From assembly GCF_963518325.1 (NCBI RefSeq), contig NZ_CAUQJB010000020.1, positions 24,322 to 88,321 on the forward strand: a DNA stretch of 64,000 nt, in the 5' to 3' direction. This document shows positions 8,981 to 17,214 of this stretch, in pieces. Below the pieces are notes generated by a model, which searched no databases, had not been told where the DNA came from, and worked only from the letters and a program-made list of their open reading frames with translations. The translations under genes were made by a program, and so were the position numbers. Position 1 is the first letter of the stretch. Each line of letters opens with the position of its first letter. The DNA comes from Vagococcus_D sp963518325. GTDB taxonomy: Bacteria; Bacillota; Bacilli; Lactobacillales; Vagococcaceae.

Positions 8981-11752
8981 TTAATCTTCCTTCCAGCCGT
9001 CATTAATCAGTTCAAAATCTAATATCGATGGATATTTACCACTCAATCTATTTTTAGCGTAAATAACACCTGGAATACCTAGCATAAATGAATCCGACTT
9101 CACTTTAAATCCTTTGTACCATTCTGAGGTAAATAAGTCTGGAGTTCGTAAATTTAATATGTCGTTAACTATATTAATTTCAAATGAGGATTCAACATAT
9201 TTGCTAGCTGAAATCAATGTACTAATATTTCCTGATATTCCATGACACATACTCAAGTTATCAATTTCTAAGTATTTCTTGTAATTCCTAATTTCCAACA
9301 AAAATTTTCTTTCTGTATTTTTGTACAAATCGTCTCTTTTATCAATAAATTCTAATACAATTATCATAGAATTTAAAATTCCAGCATTACCTCTACACCA
9401 ACTATAATTATCAGTAAAAATGATTCGTCTATAAAAATCGTAAATAATGTTATACGTTTCTTGGTTCTTAGTAATGCTATATAAAGAGGAAAATGCAGCG
9501 CATACTCCAGATTTCCCATGGGAAAAACTATCATCCAACGTATTTTTTTTAGTGGAATATAATAGATGTAATTTTTTCTCAATCTTAATTATCAATGCTT
9601 TATCAACTAGACCCCTATCATTTTTATGTAATCTAACTAGAAGCAAAGCTAAGCTAGATAGACCCGTTAGAAAATCTATTTCACAAACATTGTCTACTTC
9701 ATTATTTATAATTGACACAAATAATTCACAATCATGGAAGTACTTTCTATCATTCAAAATAGAATTAAAGTAGTATGCTAAATATAGAATTCCTCCTATT
9801 CCTGAGAATACACTAGCGTCTAAAAAAATATCACTATTTTGATTAAAATATTCTTTACTAAAATGAATCATCAAACCACTATATAATTTCTCAGCTATGT
9901 ATATTCTATCTAAGTCTTTTTCATTAGAACCATACAGTAAGTTGAATAGAATATTCCCTCCGACATCATATAAACCAAAATCAGTTCCTTTAATTATCAA
10001 ATTTTTTTTATCAATTTGAATTAAAGAATAATAACTTTCGGCTCCTTCGCCTATTCTGAATGTGTTACAGTCAAAATTGGAAAAGTATTCCTTCTCTAGT
10101 TTAGTAGTCATAATTTCAGTTCTTAGAGTACTATTCTTAACCCCTGCCTTAGATACTAAAGCTTCATCAGGAGTAGACAGAGTAACCAACGACATTTCAA
10201 TAATTCTTGATTGGTAATTAATCATTTCCACATCTAAATTGTTTATATTTGATGTTACAGTCTGTATTGGTGTTTCTTGATAATAATCAGAACAAACTAG
10301 TTCACCATTTGAATTAAACAAATTCCTCTCATCTAATAAGGTATAAAACATGGGAATACTCATATTTTCCATTTGTTTGATTTCATCTTCTAGTCGTAAA
10401 TAACCAAATTTCTCCGCTGAGAAATTTTCAGTAAAAACATCTAAAATTTTATTATATTCATTTCTGCTCTTCAAAACTTTGGGATTATTTAAAGCAGAAA
10501 TAAAAAGACTATATACACGTGTTGGTCTCAATAATTGGCGAGAAATAGTATTGCTTAAGTCCCATTTCATTATTGTACTAATAATCTCAGTTTTGTTCTG
10601 GAAAATTTTCTTTAATATATCTGAGAAGCCTTTAATCAAATATTCAGAAACTTGATTAGGTTCTACAGTTGAGTTACCATGAACTACCTGATTTTTAGAA
10701 GGAATAATAGTAGCATTTTCTTTCGTATAAATCCAGTCTAGTTCATCGTCTTTTTTAACGTTAGTGATATATATTTCTTTAGAAGTCTGTGCCCTCATAA
10801 ATAACCCACTAACATTAACATCAATAGGAGACTGTCGATCCACTATTGGTAATAGCGAAGTAGATAGAACACTTGTTTTTAAATCTTTACCTCCCATCAT
10901 TTTGGTCTCAATACTTACATCCTTACTTGCACCAATAATTGTTTCTAAATCAATAAAAACAGGGTACTCTCCCATTGCAATTAGATTTTCATAATGTAAA
11001 TCAAATGATTTGAGGAGATAAAATACACCTAAGTAGCAGCCAGCTCTATAATAGTAATTTTGTACTTCTTCAAAGCTTAAACAATTACTATGTTCTATAA
11101 ACTCTTGCCATGTATAATCACTGTCGGAGAAAAATATAGGAAATCTAAAATCAATACCAATTCGTTCTTTCTCTACACCAATAGATAAACACAAATCCAT
11201 GAAATTATAAAAGAACTTATCTGTATTGGAATTTCTAGGTTTATAAACTAGTTTTCCATTTTCAAAATGAACAATAGCAACAGATTTGCCATTATGTTGA
11301 TCGCCTACGCCTAAATCTATCTTTTTTATTTCGCCAAACTCCATACCAAATTGTGCTCTAATAATGGATTTATTCTCATTATAATTATCAACTATTTCCG
11401 AATAATACTTGCAAAATGCAAGTAATTGACTAGATAATCGTTCATACAAAAGTGGATAATGACTAAAGAACCCTTCTATATTAACATGCCTTTTAAAATA
11501 TTCACTATATTCATATGTCCTCTGATCAGTATTACTTCCTCTTAGTAATGATTTCCTCCTCTTCAAATGATAAAAGTCTATAAGTACTTCAAATATCATA
11601 TTATGACAAAACATAGCTAAGTCACTTTTAATGATTGTTAAAAATTTTGAAGCAATATTTTTTTCAAAAGATTCTAATTCTTTTGAATTTTTTTTTAGAA
11701 TAAACTTAGTAATTAATTCTGAACAATAATAGAATTCAAGATTGGTTGACAT
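8981..11752 (-). CDS. lanM: Class II lanthipeptide synthetase LanM
   Basis: A 923-residue bifunctional enzyme that dehydrates Ser/Thr and then forms (methyl)lanthionine rings in the precursor. The start MSTNLEF has AGAAGG seven bases upstream; an ATG six bases earlier is too close to that site. The N-terminal half is the DUF4135 dehydratase domain with a kinase-like site: GDQH (150-153), KPR (171-173), D-L-H-Y-E-N (251-256) and D-L-E-T (268-271). The C-terminal half is the LanC-like cyclase: SHG (744-746), WCRG (Cys786) and CHG (Cys836-His837) supply the zinc site. All key residues are present and the length is normal for LanM. It sits 417 bp after lanA, with a hairpin between. No LanT-type peptidase-transporter gene is found nearby. 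Base composition is very AT-rich compared with the Wadjet and ECF operons. Confidence 0.95.
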   Translation of the reverse strand: MSTNLEFYYCSELITKFILKKNSKELESFEKNIASKFLTIIKSDLAMFCHNMIFEVLIDFYHLKRRKSLLRGSNTDQRTYEYSEYFKRHVNIEGFFSHYPLLYERLSSQLLAFCKYYSEIVDNYNENKSIIRAQFGMEFGEIKKIDLGVGDQHNGKSVAIVHFENGKLVYKPRNSNTDKFFYNFMDLCLSIGVEKERIGIDFRFPIFFSDSDYTWQEFIEHSNCLSFEEVQNYYYRAGCYLGVFYLLKSFDLHYENLIAMGEYPVFIDLETIIGASKDVSIETKMMGGKDLKTSVLSTSLLPIVDRQSPIDVNVSGLFMRAQTSKEIYITNVKKDDELDWIYTKENATIIPSKNQVVHGNSTVEPNQVSEYLIKGFSDILKKIFQNKTEIISTIMKWDLSNTISRQLLRPTRVYSLFISALNNPKVLKSRNEYNKILDVFTENFSAEKFGYLRLEDEIKQMENMSIPMFYTLLDERNLFNSNGELVCSDYYQETPIQTVTSNINNLDVEMINYQSRIIEMSLVTLSTPDEALVSKAGVKNSTLRTEIMTTKLEKEYFSNFDCNTFRIGEGAESYYSLIQIDKKNLIIKGTDFGLYDVGGNILFNLLYGSNEKDLDRIYIAEKLYSGLMIHFSKEYFNQNSDIFLDASVFSGIGGILYLAYYFNSILNDRKYFHDCELFVSIINNEVDNVCEIDFLTGLSSLALLLVRLHKNDRGLVDKALIIKIEKKLHLLYSTKKNTLDDSFSHGKSGVCAAFSSLYSITKNQETYNIIYDFYRRIIFTDNYSWCRGNAGILNSMIIVLEFIDKRDDLYKNTERKFLLEIRNYKKYLEIDNLSMCHGISGNISTLISASKYVESSFEINIVNDILNLRTPDLFTSEWYKGFKVKSDSFMLGIPGVIYAKNRLSGKYPSILDFELINDGWKED

Positions 11753-11923
11753 ATGCATACCTTCTTTCTGATTTGTATTAGTGAACCCAGATTCCCGAAA
11801 CACATTAACTAATATCTCTTCTAACCTTGATATGTTAACGTTTCAATATATAACTATATAATTGAACTCCCTCATTACACAGGAAGTTTCCTTATAAATT
11901 ATTTGGATGTTAATTCAACATTT

Positions 11924-11970
11924 TAGACTCTCTAGTTAAATGTTAACTAGACCCAAGAAAATTTAGTCTA
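11924..11970 (-). terminator. Nested hairpin between lanA and lanM (attenuator candidate)
   Basis: A perfect 9-bp inverted repeat (TCTAGTTAA / TTAACTAGA, 3-nt loop, 11931-11951) sits inside an outer TAGACT / AGTCTA pair (11924-11929, 11965-11970). It is in the lanA-lanM gap. Such hairpins commonly reduce read-through so that precursor transcript exceeds enzyme transcript. There is no strong T-run, so an operator is also possible. Confidence 0.4.
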
Positions 11971-12169
11971 GGCATATTACCTATTGTCTTAAAACACATA
12001 ACTAACATCTTAAAGAAACACTCATTTACCAACATTGCAGCAAAAAGCTCAAATTACATTGTGACACAAGGCTGTATTAATCCCCAAAATATATTGTTGA
12101 GCTAATTATTTATGATACTTTCGTTAAATATTCCAAAGAATCTAGGAAATTACTATTTGTGAAGTAAGG

Positions 12170-12370
12170 CTACTTCTGACAACCTAGAGCCATACTAATA
12201 CCACCTGAAACGTATGGACTTAGTGCCAACGAAACAGTAACTGAACAAAAAACAGCTGAAGTGTACGGATCATCAATTTCTGAATAATCATTGTTGCCAA
12301 TTTTAGCTAATTTCGTCAATTCATCCACATTAATCTCCAAACTAGTATTTTTCTCCAATGTCGCTTCCAT
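12170..12370 (-). CDS. lanA: Lanthipeptide precursor LanA
   Basis: A 66-residue precursor. The leader is acidic and helical (EINVDELTKL, residues 12-21), the usual look of LanM substrates. The core from about Thr37 is TSAVFC, then SVTVSLALS, then PYVSGGISM, then ALGCQK. It holds two Cys (42 and 64) and eight Ser/Thr, so at most two rings can form and several dehydrated residues would remain. No GG or GA double-glycine cleavage site is visible before the core, matching the absence of a LanT peptidase. The ATG at 12370 has AGGAAG ten bases upstream; an in-frame GTG two codons earlier is possible. The core is hydrophobic with glycine and does not match a lantibiotic I can name. Confidence 0.85.
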   Translation of the reverse strand: MEATLEKNTSLEINVDELTKLAKIGNNDYSEIDDPYTSAVFCSVTVSLALSPYVSGGISMALGCQK

Positions 12371-12767
12371 AAGCACTGCACTTCCTTTCTTATTATTTTT
12401 AAGGTAAAAATTACCTAGACTAAGATACTGAAAATTACATGAATCAACCTCTCTAGTAACTACTTTGCGTCTTACGACGTCTAAAAAAAATTAGTCGTAT
12501 TTTAACTTTAGTTTTATTGTGCAGGAACCATAAGCTACTAGAGTTAATATCTCAACAAAGATGAGTTCTTCTTAAAGTAGTTAAAGCAACTAAATACTCC
12601 TTCAACTCTGCACTTTGTTATAAAAACTAGTTTTCATCAATATTGGAACCAACTTAGTAATGGCTCATTTATCATATTAAATGATAATTCAATAATAATA
12701 CGAATTCAGATTTAATTGAAAAATGTGCCTTAATCCCACTTTATAGTGCGTTTAAGACACATCCCAT
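12371..12767 (-). promoter_or_regulatory. lanA upstream region
   Basis: About 400 bp separate rgg from lanA on the same strand. On the minus strand a TTGATT box followed by AT-rich sequence and AGTATCTTAG lies ~70 bp before lanA and could be a promoter, but spacing is poor. No clear operator is visible. The length suggests that lanA has its own promoter. Confidence 0.35.
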
Positions 12768-13625
12768 TTAAAATTTTATTTGATACATTTTTTCTATGTT
12801 CTCAACTAAATTTCTATTCATTGCTGAAGTATTAGTAGAACCATACATTTCAAAAACTGTGATTGCATCAGACACCTCATTATTTTCTAAACTCGGATCT
12901 AAAATTTTTTCAACAATTCCATTGATTATGACTTTCATAATCCTTTCAAAAATTGCATCTTCAGTGAGAGAAACTTCATTCATTTTTAATACATATTTCC
13001 ATGCTTCCTTTATATCATTACTGAATAAAAATAGTATGACACTGTTTGCTAGCAACCTAAACAGCTCATTTTTGTATCTTGTTTTTAAAGAATATTCTTT
13101 CATGCCAATAATAGCTTTCTCAAGAATAAGCTTATTAACCTCGGGTGGAAAAGCATACATTATATTATTATATAGTACGATTTCATAGTGGGTCCAAGAT
13201 TCAATAGAAATTAGGTATTGATACAAATCATTCTCATAAATATCAATTTTTTTATTTTCTAACCTCCTGATTAATATATCTGCGAGGCAAAACAGATGAT
13301 GTTCTTTACTTGTAAAAAACTCATTCCCCCTATAAAGTTTTTTAATCTGTTGAAGCTTTTCTACATTTTTGCCCTCAAAAGCATCCTTAATTTGATAAGA
13401 TATCTGTTGTAAATCAACATTTTCCCCAGAGTAACCAAGGTTCCCTAATTCTTCTAAGGAAATATTCAGTGTATCTAGCAAATAATTTAGATTGCTAGTT
13501 GACGTATCTGCTTCATCGTTGACAAACCTATAATAGGCTGATCTCGATATTTGATTTCCTATGACATCTTTAATTGATATTCCTTTCCCCTTCCGTACAA
13601 GTTCTATGGTTTCACCAAGTTTCAT
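12768..13625 (-). CDS. Rgg/RopB-type quorum-sensing regulator
   Basis: A 285-residue protein starting MKLGETIELVRKGKG, with AAGGAGGGG just upstream. Residues ~1-60 form an XRE-type helix-turn-helix ('ISRSAYYRFVNDEADTS', 'LLDTLNIS' are typical Rgg elements). The remainder is a helical TPR-like domain that in this family binds a short hydrophobic peptide. Rgg proteins control adjacent genes, frequently bacteriocin or lantibiotic operons, and respond to peptides encoded next to them. Here a tiny divergent gene (13739-13768) encodes MWWWLLIFL, and lanA follows downstream on the same strand. I infer that it controls the lan operon in response to that peptide. Confidence 0.9.
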   Translation of the reverse strand: MKLGETIELVRKGKGISIKDVIGNQISRSAYYRFVNDEADTSTSNLNYLLDTLNISLEELGNLGYSGENVDLQQISYQIKDAFEGKNVEKLQQIKKLYRGNEFFTSKEHHLFCLADILIRRLENKKIDIYENDLYQYLISIESWTHYEIVLYNNIMYAFPPEVNKLILEKAIIGMKEYSLKTRYKNELFRLLANSVILFLFSNDIKEAWKYVLKMNEVSLTEDAIFERIMKVIINGIVEKILDPSLENNEVSDAITVFEMYGSTNTSAMNRNLVENIEKMYQIKF

Positions 13626-13693
13626 AGTCCCCTCCTTAATAATTATTGTCGTTTTCACAACCTATTCACCTTTTTAGAAAATATTTATTATTA

Positions 13694-13720
13694 TTGACTT
13701 TATGATGATAAATTTAATCT
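13694..13720 (+). promoter_or_regulatory. Putative promoter of the short-peptide gene
   Basis: TTGACT (13694-13699) and TAATCT (13715-13720) are separated by 15 bp, shorter than ideal, as is common for activator-dependent promoters. They lie just ahead of the peptide's ribosome site in the rgg-peptide divergent region (13626-13738). Confidence 0.4.
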
Positions 13721-13738
13721 AAAAGGTAGGTGATAAAT

Positions 13739-13768
13739 ATGTGGTGGTGGTTATTAATATTCCTGTAG
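13739..13768 (+). CDS. Candidate leaderless pheromone MWWWLLIFL
   Basis: ATG, three TGG codons, TTA TTA ATA TTC CTG, then TAG encode nine residues: MWWWLLIFL. The ribosome site AGGTAGGTG sits six bases before the ATG, a promoter-like pair is just upstream, and a hairpin terminator follows at 13791-13826, so this is a complete mini transcription unit. It is divergent from the Rgg gene 113 bp away. The Streptococcus pyogenes RopB pheromone SIP is a leaderless peptide, MWLLLLFL; length, the initial Met-Trp and the Leu/Phe-rich end match closely. Tryptophan doublets are also typical of Rgg-binding pheromones such as XIP. I infer that it is secreted without a leader and binds the adjacent Rgg. It is too short for any routine gene caller. 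Confidence 0.75.
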   Translation: MWWWLLIFL

Positions 13769-13790
13769 CGCTTACTTTCAGAATTTAAAG

Positions 13791-13826
13791 AAGCCATTCA
13801 CCAAATTATTACTTGATGAATGGCTT
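13791..13826 (+). terminator. Terminator of the short-peptide gene
   Basis: A perfect 10-bp stem, AAGCCATTCA (13791-13800) with TGAATGGCTT (13817-13826) and a 16-nt loop, starts 22 bp after the peptide stop. The following T-tract is short. Confidence 0.65.
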
Positions 13827-13829
13827 TGG

Positions 13830-15155
13830 TATATTACTTTAATAGATGTCTCACACTAATAAAGTTAAAGAGATTAATGTATTCACCATAATTTGATAAG
13901 TCTCTGTTAATACGAGTAAAATATTTTTATCAAACCAATTGATATCTGATTAAACTCTGTTTATTCGAATTCAACAAATGAAATATATTATTCGATTTTA
14001 GCCTATTCTCAATAACTTCCAATTCAATGATTTGTTATAACATTATTAATAATTATAATTGTACGATGCCTCTGAAGCCTTGTCAATGATGTAATCGTTT
14101 AAATAACATCGTTTAATTGTGTGTAATGACAAAAATAAATATGAAAAATGAATATCAAAAAATTAAAAAATTCTCTTCACAATTATGTCCTGCTATTTTT
14201 ATTTAATTGACTACTATTTTTTATAGATATATGTTTTGAAATTAAAACGTGTTCAAAATAAAACTAGCTATAGAGCAAAAAAAGTAAACAAAAATCAATA
14301 ATATTTTTTAACAAAAAAATATAATAACAAATATAAAATGGATAGATTTCGCTGCTTTTCAACTTACTATCTTTAATAGTCGTGTGTAGCAAAGTCAGTA
14401 TGGAATATGTGGGCATATGGTGTAACGTATTTCCAGCATCTGCGCTTAATGACCAGTTTTCCCTTAGATTTTCGCAAATAGTGATAGCCTGATGAGTTTC
14501 TGCCACTCTAATCAAGTAAGTTCATTATCAGCACACTCCTTAGCGCCAAGTTCTATAATAATCACATTGATTGTTACATCCTCGTGCAATTCTAGCTAAT
14601 CGCTTTGAGCAAAAAAGAGTGGGTCACTCAAAAACTGCGTCTAATGAAATAGAATGACAAATAAGCGTTATCAAGGTATTCTTAAGTTAAGAACCACGAT
14701 TACGCTTATTTAATTTAATTAACTTGAACTTCAAGTTGCCGAGGAAATAGCTCATCAAATAATCCCAAATGTCCACTATCCAGAGATTAGGGCTTCTTTA
14801 AAAAACTGGGCATCTTCCCCAGTGCCAATCTTGGCCAACTTCATCAACGCATATTTACTTAAATTCAGTTATGAAATTTCGCTCAAGTCAGCACTAAAGC
14901 CACTGGTAGTTGTCATCTAATTTATTGGCGCTAGGGCAATCACCAGTATTTAAAAATGTAAAATGCTAGCTCCATGAAAGAAATGAGAATCATTTATGTT
15001 GAAAATTTATTGATTTACATAAATCATTGTTCCTCTTACTTTCTTCCAAATTGTCTGGAACCTTCCCTCCTTATCAGTATACCCTAGCCCTGCATTCGGA
15101 AAGAAAATAACCAACCATCTACATAAAAATAGTCCTGTATAATCAACTATTCCGA
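13830..15155. other. Gene-free AT-rich stretch
   Basis: No supported gene is seen. On the minus strand near 14870-14780 a short open piece reads 'LNLSKYALMKLAKIGTGEDA', faintly like the lanA leader (LTKLAKIG), but it is cut by stops. The remainder looks like decayed sequence. Confidence 0.4.
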
Positions 15156-15359
15156 ACATGGAAAAAGCACTATAAAGACCGGCCATCCATCGAGCGTGTT
15201 AATGCGTATCTTAAAGATAATTATAGACTCAATAGTATGAACTACTTTATCGCCACACGAGTCGTAGCAGAACACCATTTAACACAACTCGCTTACAATT
15301 TAAGAACCATTTGCGCACAATTTGGTATTTCATTTCCTCCAGAGACTGGTAGACTGTGA
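15156..15359 (+). mobile_element. DDE transposase C-terminal fragment
   Basis: The plus strand reads 68 codons: 'KKHYKDRPSIERVNAYLKDN', a hydrophobic 'TQLAYNLRTICAQFG' stretch, then a stop. It is closely similar to the end of the longer transposase remnant at 25340-26841 (SVERVNAYLKDN, LIQLTYNLKTVCAQ). The 'S(I/V)ERVN' Glu is the last catalytic residue of a DDE transposase. Only the C-terminal tip survives here. Confidence 0.75.
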
Positions 15360-15625
15360 TAATCAACGTCACTGAGCGTTACCAAAAAAAATACTTTTTC
15401 TTCAGCTTCTCTTTTTTGACATAAGTCGATTATAGTAATTGATTGATTCGATAAACTAAAATTGATTATTTGAATTCTTTTGTGTGTTGAGTCATTGAGA
15501 ATCTCCTTTTGGATTTTTTTAGCAAACCTTGACTCTCGATTTTTAACTGTTCATATTGAATAGGCTACAACTGTCTGGATAGAAAAATAAGGTATGCACA
15601 ATAAAACACACTGAAGGAATTTTTA

Positions 15626-15800
15626 ATGTCAAAACGAGTATGTCGGACCTTTATCAAAGAATATAAATGACAAATGGTTGATCTACATGAAGCAGTAAAA
15701 CCACGCCCTTTGTTAAACGTGCTCGTATGATTAAAGACGTAATTAACATATACATTATCCGACTCTATCAATCAATTGCCTCGACCCTCTAAACAATTAC
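15626..15800 (+). mobile_element. IS3-family OrfA remnant
   Basis: The plus strand begins MSKRVCRTFIKEYK, hits a stop, then continues in frame 'QMVDLHEAVKPR'. This matches the N-terminus of IS3/IS150 OrfA helix-turn-helix proteins (typically 'MSKR.RRTFT.EFKQQMV.L...GKPR'). Further stops follow; no OrfB is present. Confidence 0.65.
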
Positions 15801-15823
15801 TAAAGCGATCAATCTTAAAATCA

Positions 15824-15861
15824 TTTCAGCCTGTAACCTTTCAAGAGGTTACAGGCTGAAA
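15824..15861 (-). terminator. Terminator after the Wadjet operon
   Basis: A perfect 15-bp stem, TTTCAGCCTGTAACC (15824-15838) with GGTTACAGGCTGAAA (15847-15861) and an 8-nt loop, lies 85 bp after the jetD stop. Confidence 0.75.
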
Positions 15862-15945
15862 CCCTATCAAAGTCTGGAAGGTTTTTACCAGCGATGATAG
15901 TCTAGTAACCATGATGAATAATAACCGCTCTTAGGTAACTCTTTC

Positions 15946-17211
15946 TCATTCCTCGATGACCAACTCAGCTATTTCAGCTAATAAATTTGGCAAAATGCCT
16001 TCCTGATAAACAGCTTTTTTAGCTAATATCATCTCTAAGCTGATTTCTTTTAGATCTGAATCTATAAGTTTGTTTAGCTTTTTCAAACGCTGTTCTGAGA
16101 TTGGCACAAGTTGTTTGTGCTGACGATACAACTGGCGAGTCATTCCTAAAAAAATGACTCGTTGACCATAACGCTGCTTAAGTTTGTCCGCCATCAACAA
16201 CCCTTCCGGATCCAAATCACCACTATAGGCTAGCCTTAAATCTCCCTCTTTCAGTAACAACTCCAATAATAACCAGACTGCATAGCGAAATTGACCATTC
16301 GTACAAACTAAAGGTAACTCAGGGTAAATATCTGAGACAATCGAAAAAACACCTGAATTTTCAATTAAAAAAATCGTCTTACCGAGTTTCGGATACACTT
16401 GCGCCACGCTTAATAAGTGTTTTACTGGGACATTCCAAACTAGCCCCTCTTCACAAGCTGAGCGCCACAACTCTTTTTCACCCTGTCTATCACTAGCTAA
16501 CAAACCTGAAATCGCCACAAAATTCATAATATCATCCTTTAACAGATAAACCCGCCCGTAGATTGCTTGTTCTCGTTCAACCTTTGTTAAAAACTCACCA
16601 CTACGCCCATCATCGAGATTGCTCAGCATTGTGAGCAACAATTGACCAGAAAAGCGATCACTGTCAAAGGCATGAGGGTTACCGGTTATCTCATATGCAA
16701 ATAAGGGTATTTTAGTATAGCTCTTAGGCAATCGATCAAGCGCCTTGGCTACCTGCTTGAAGCTAGTCATCACATTGGCTGGCTCCAGTTGGTACTGCTG
16801 ATAAAAACTGCGCCACTGACTATGGGTCAAACTCTTAAATGCCTTGGGAAACTGATTATTAATCTCTCTTTGAAACAAATGAAAGGCTTGTTCTTTGGAG
16901 CTTGCGATGCTCTCTTTCGTTAAAACTTGCTGACCAAGAAGGCGCTCAACTACCTCAATCAGAGGGACATCCGCAAACCGACTTTCTTCATACGCTATCA
17001 CAAATTTTTTTACACTAAGACTCTTTTGCTCCTGCCACTGCCAATCGGTAATGCCTATAAAAGCTAACAGCGGCGCCAGATCGACCTTCGCAAATTTTGC
17101 TTTAGCAATGGTCCCTGTAAAAGCACCGTGGCTACGATATTTGACTAAGAGCTCCTTAAACACCACTAACACGGCTGGCTTGCCTTTAAAATAATTGACA
17201 ATCTCCTCCAT
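15946..17211 (-). CDS. jetD: Wadjet type II nuclease subunit JetD
   Basis: A 421-residue protein of the TIGR02679/DUF2399 type. JetD is the Toprim-like nuclease that cuts plasmid DNA once the JetABC motor has recognised a small circle. The C-terminal third shows 'FLIENSGVFS', 'LVCTNGQ' and the acidic motif Y-S-G-D332-L-D334-P-E-G-L, the Toprim DxD. The start lies 3 bp after the jetC stop, so the two are translationally linked. No truncation or missing key residue is seen. G+C is higher than in flanking genes, consistent with acquisition as a unit. Confidence 0.92.
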   Translation of the reverse strand: MEEIVNYFKGKPAVLVVFKELLVKYRSHGAFTGTIAKAKFAKVDLAPLLAFIGITDWQWQEQKSLSVKKFVIAYEESRFADVPLIEVVERLLGQQVLTKESIASSKEQAFHLFQREINNQFPKAFKSLTHSQWRSFYQQYQLEPANVMTSFKQVAKALDRLPKSYTKIPLFAYEITGNPHAFDSDRFSGQLLLTMLSNLDDGRSGEFLTKVEREQAIYGRVYLLKDDIMNFVAISGLLASDRQGEKELWRSACEEGLVWNVPVKHLLSVAQVYPKLGKTIFLIENSGVFSIVSDIYPELPLVCTNGQFRYAVWLLLELLLKEGDLRLAYSGDLDPEGLLMADKLKQRYGQRVIFLGMTRQLYRQHKQLVPISEQRLKKLNKLIDSDLKEISLEMILAKKAVYQEGILPNLLAEIAELVIEE

Positions 17212-17214
17212 AAC

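Noticed and set aside
14264..14515. Minus-strand ORF of 83 codons in the IS-debris region
   Set aside because: No ribosome site, low-complexity C-terminus, no family resemblance.
14780..14880. Second lanthipeptide precursor suggested by 'LMKLAKIG' similarity to the LanA leader
   Set aside because: The match covers about ten residues, is interrupted by stops on both sides and no Ser/Thr/Cys-rich core follows. 'KLAKIG' is a common helical string.
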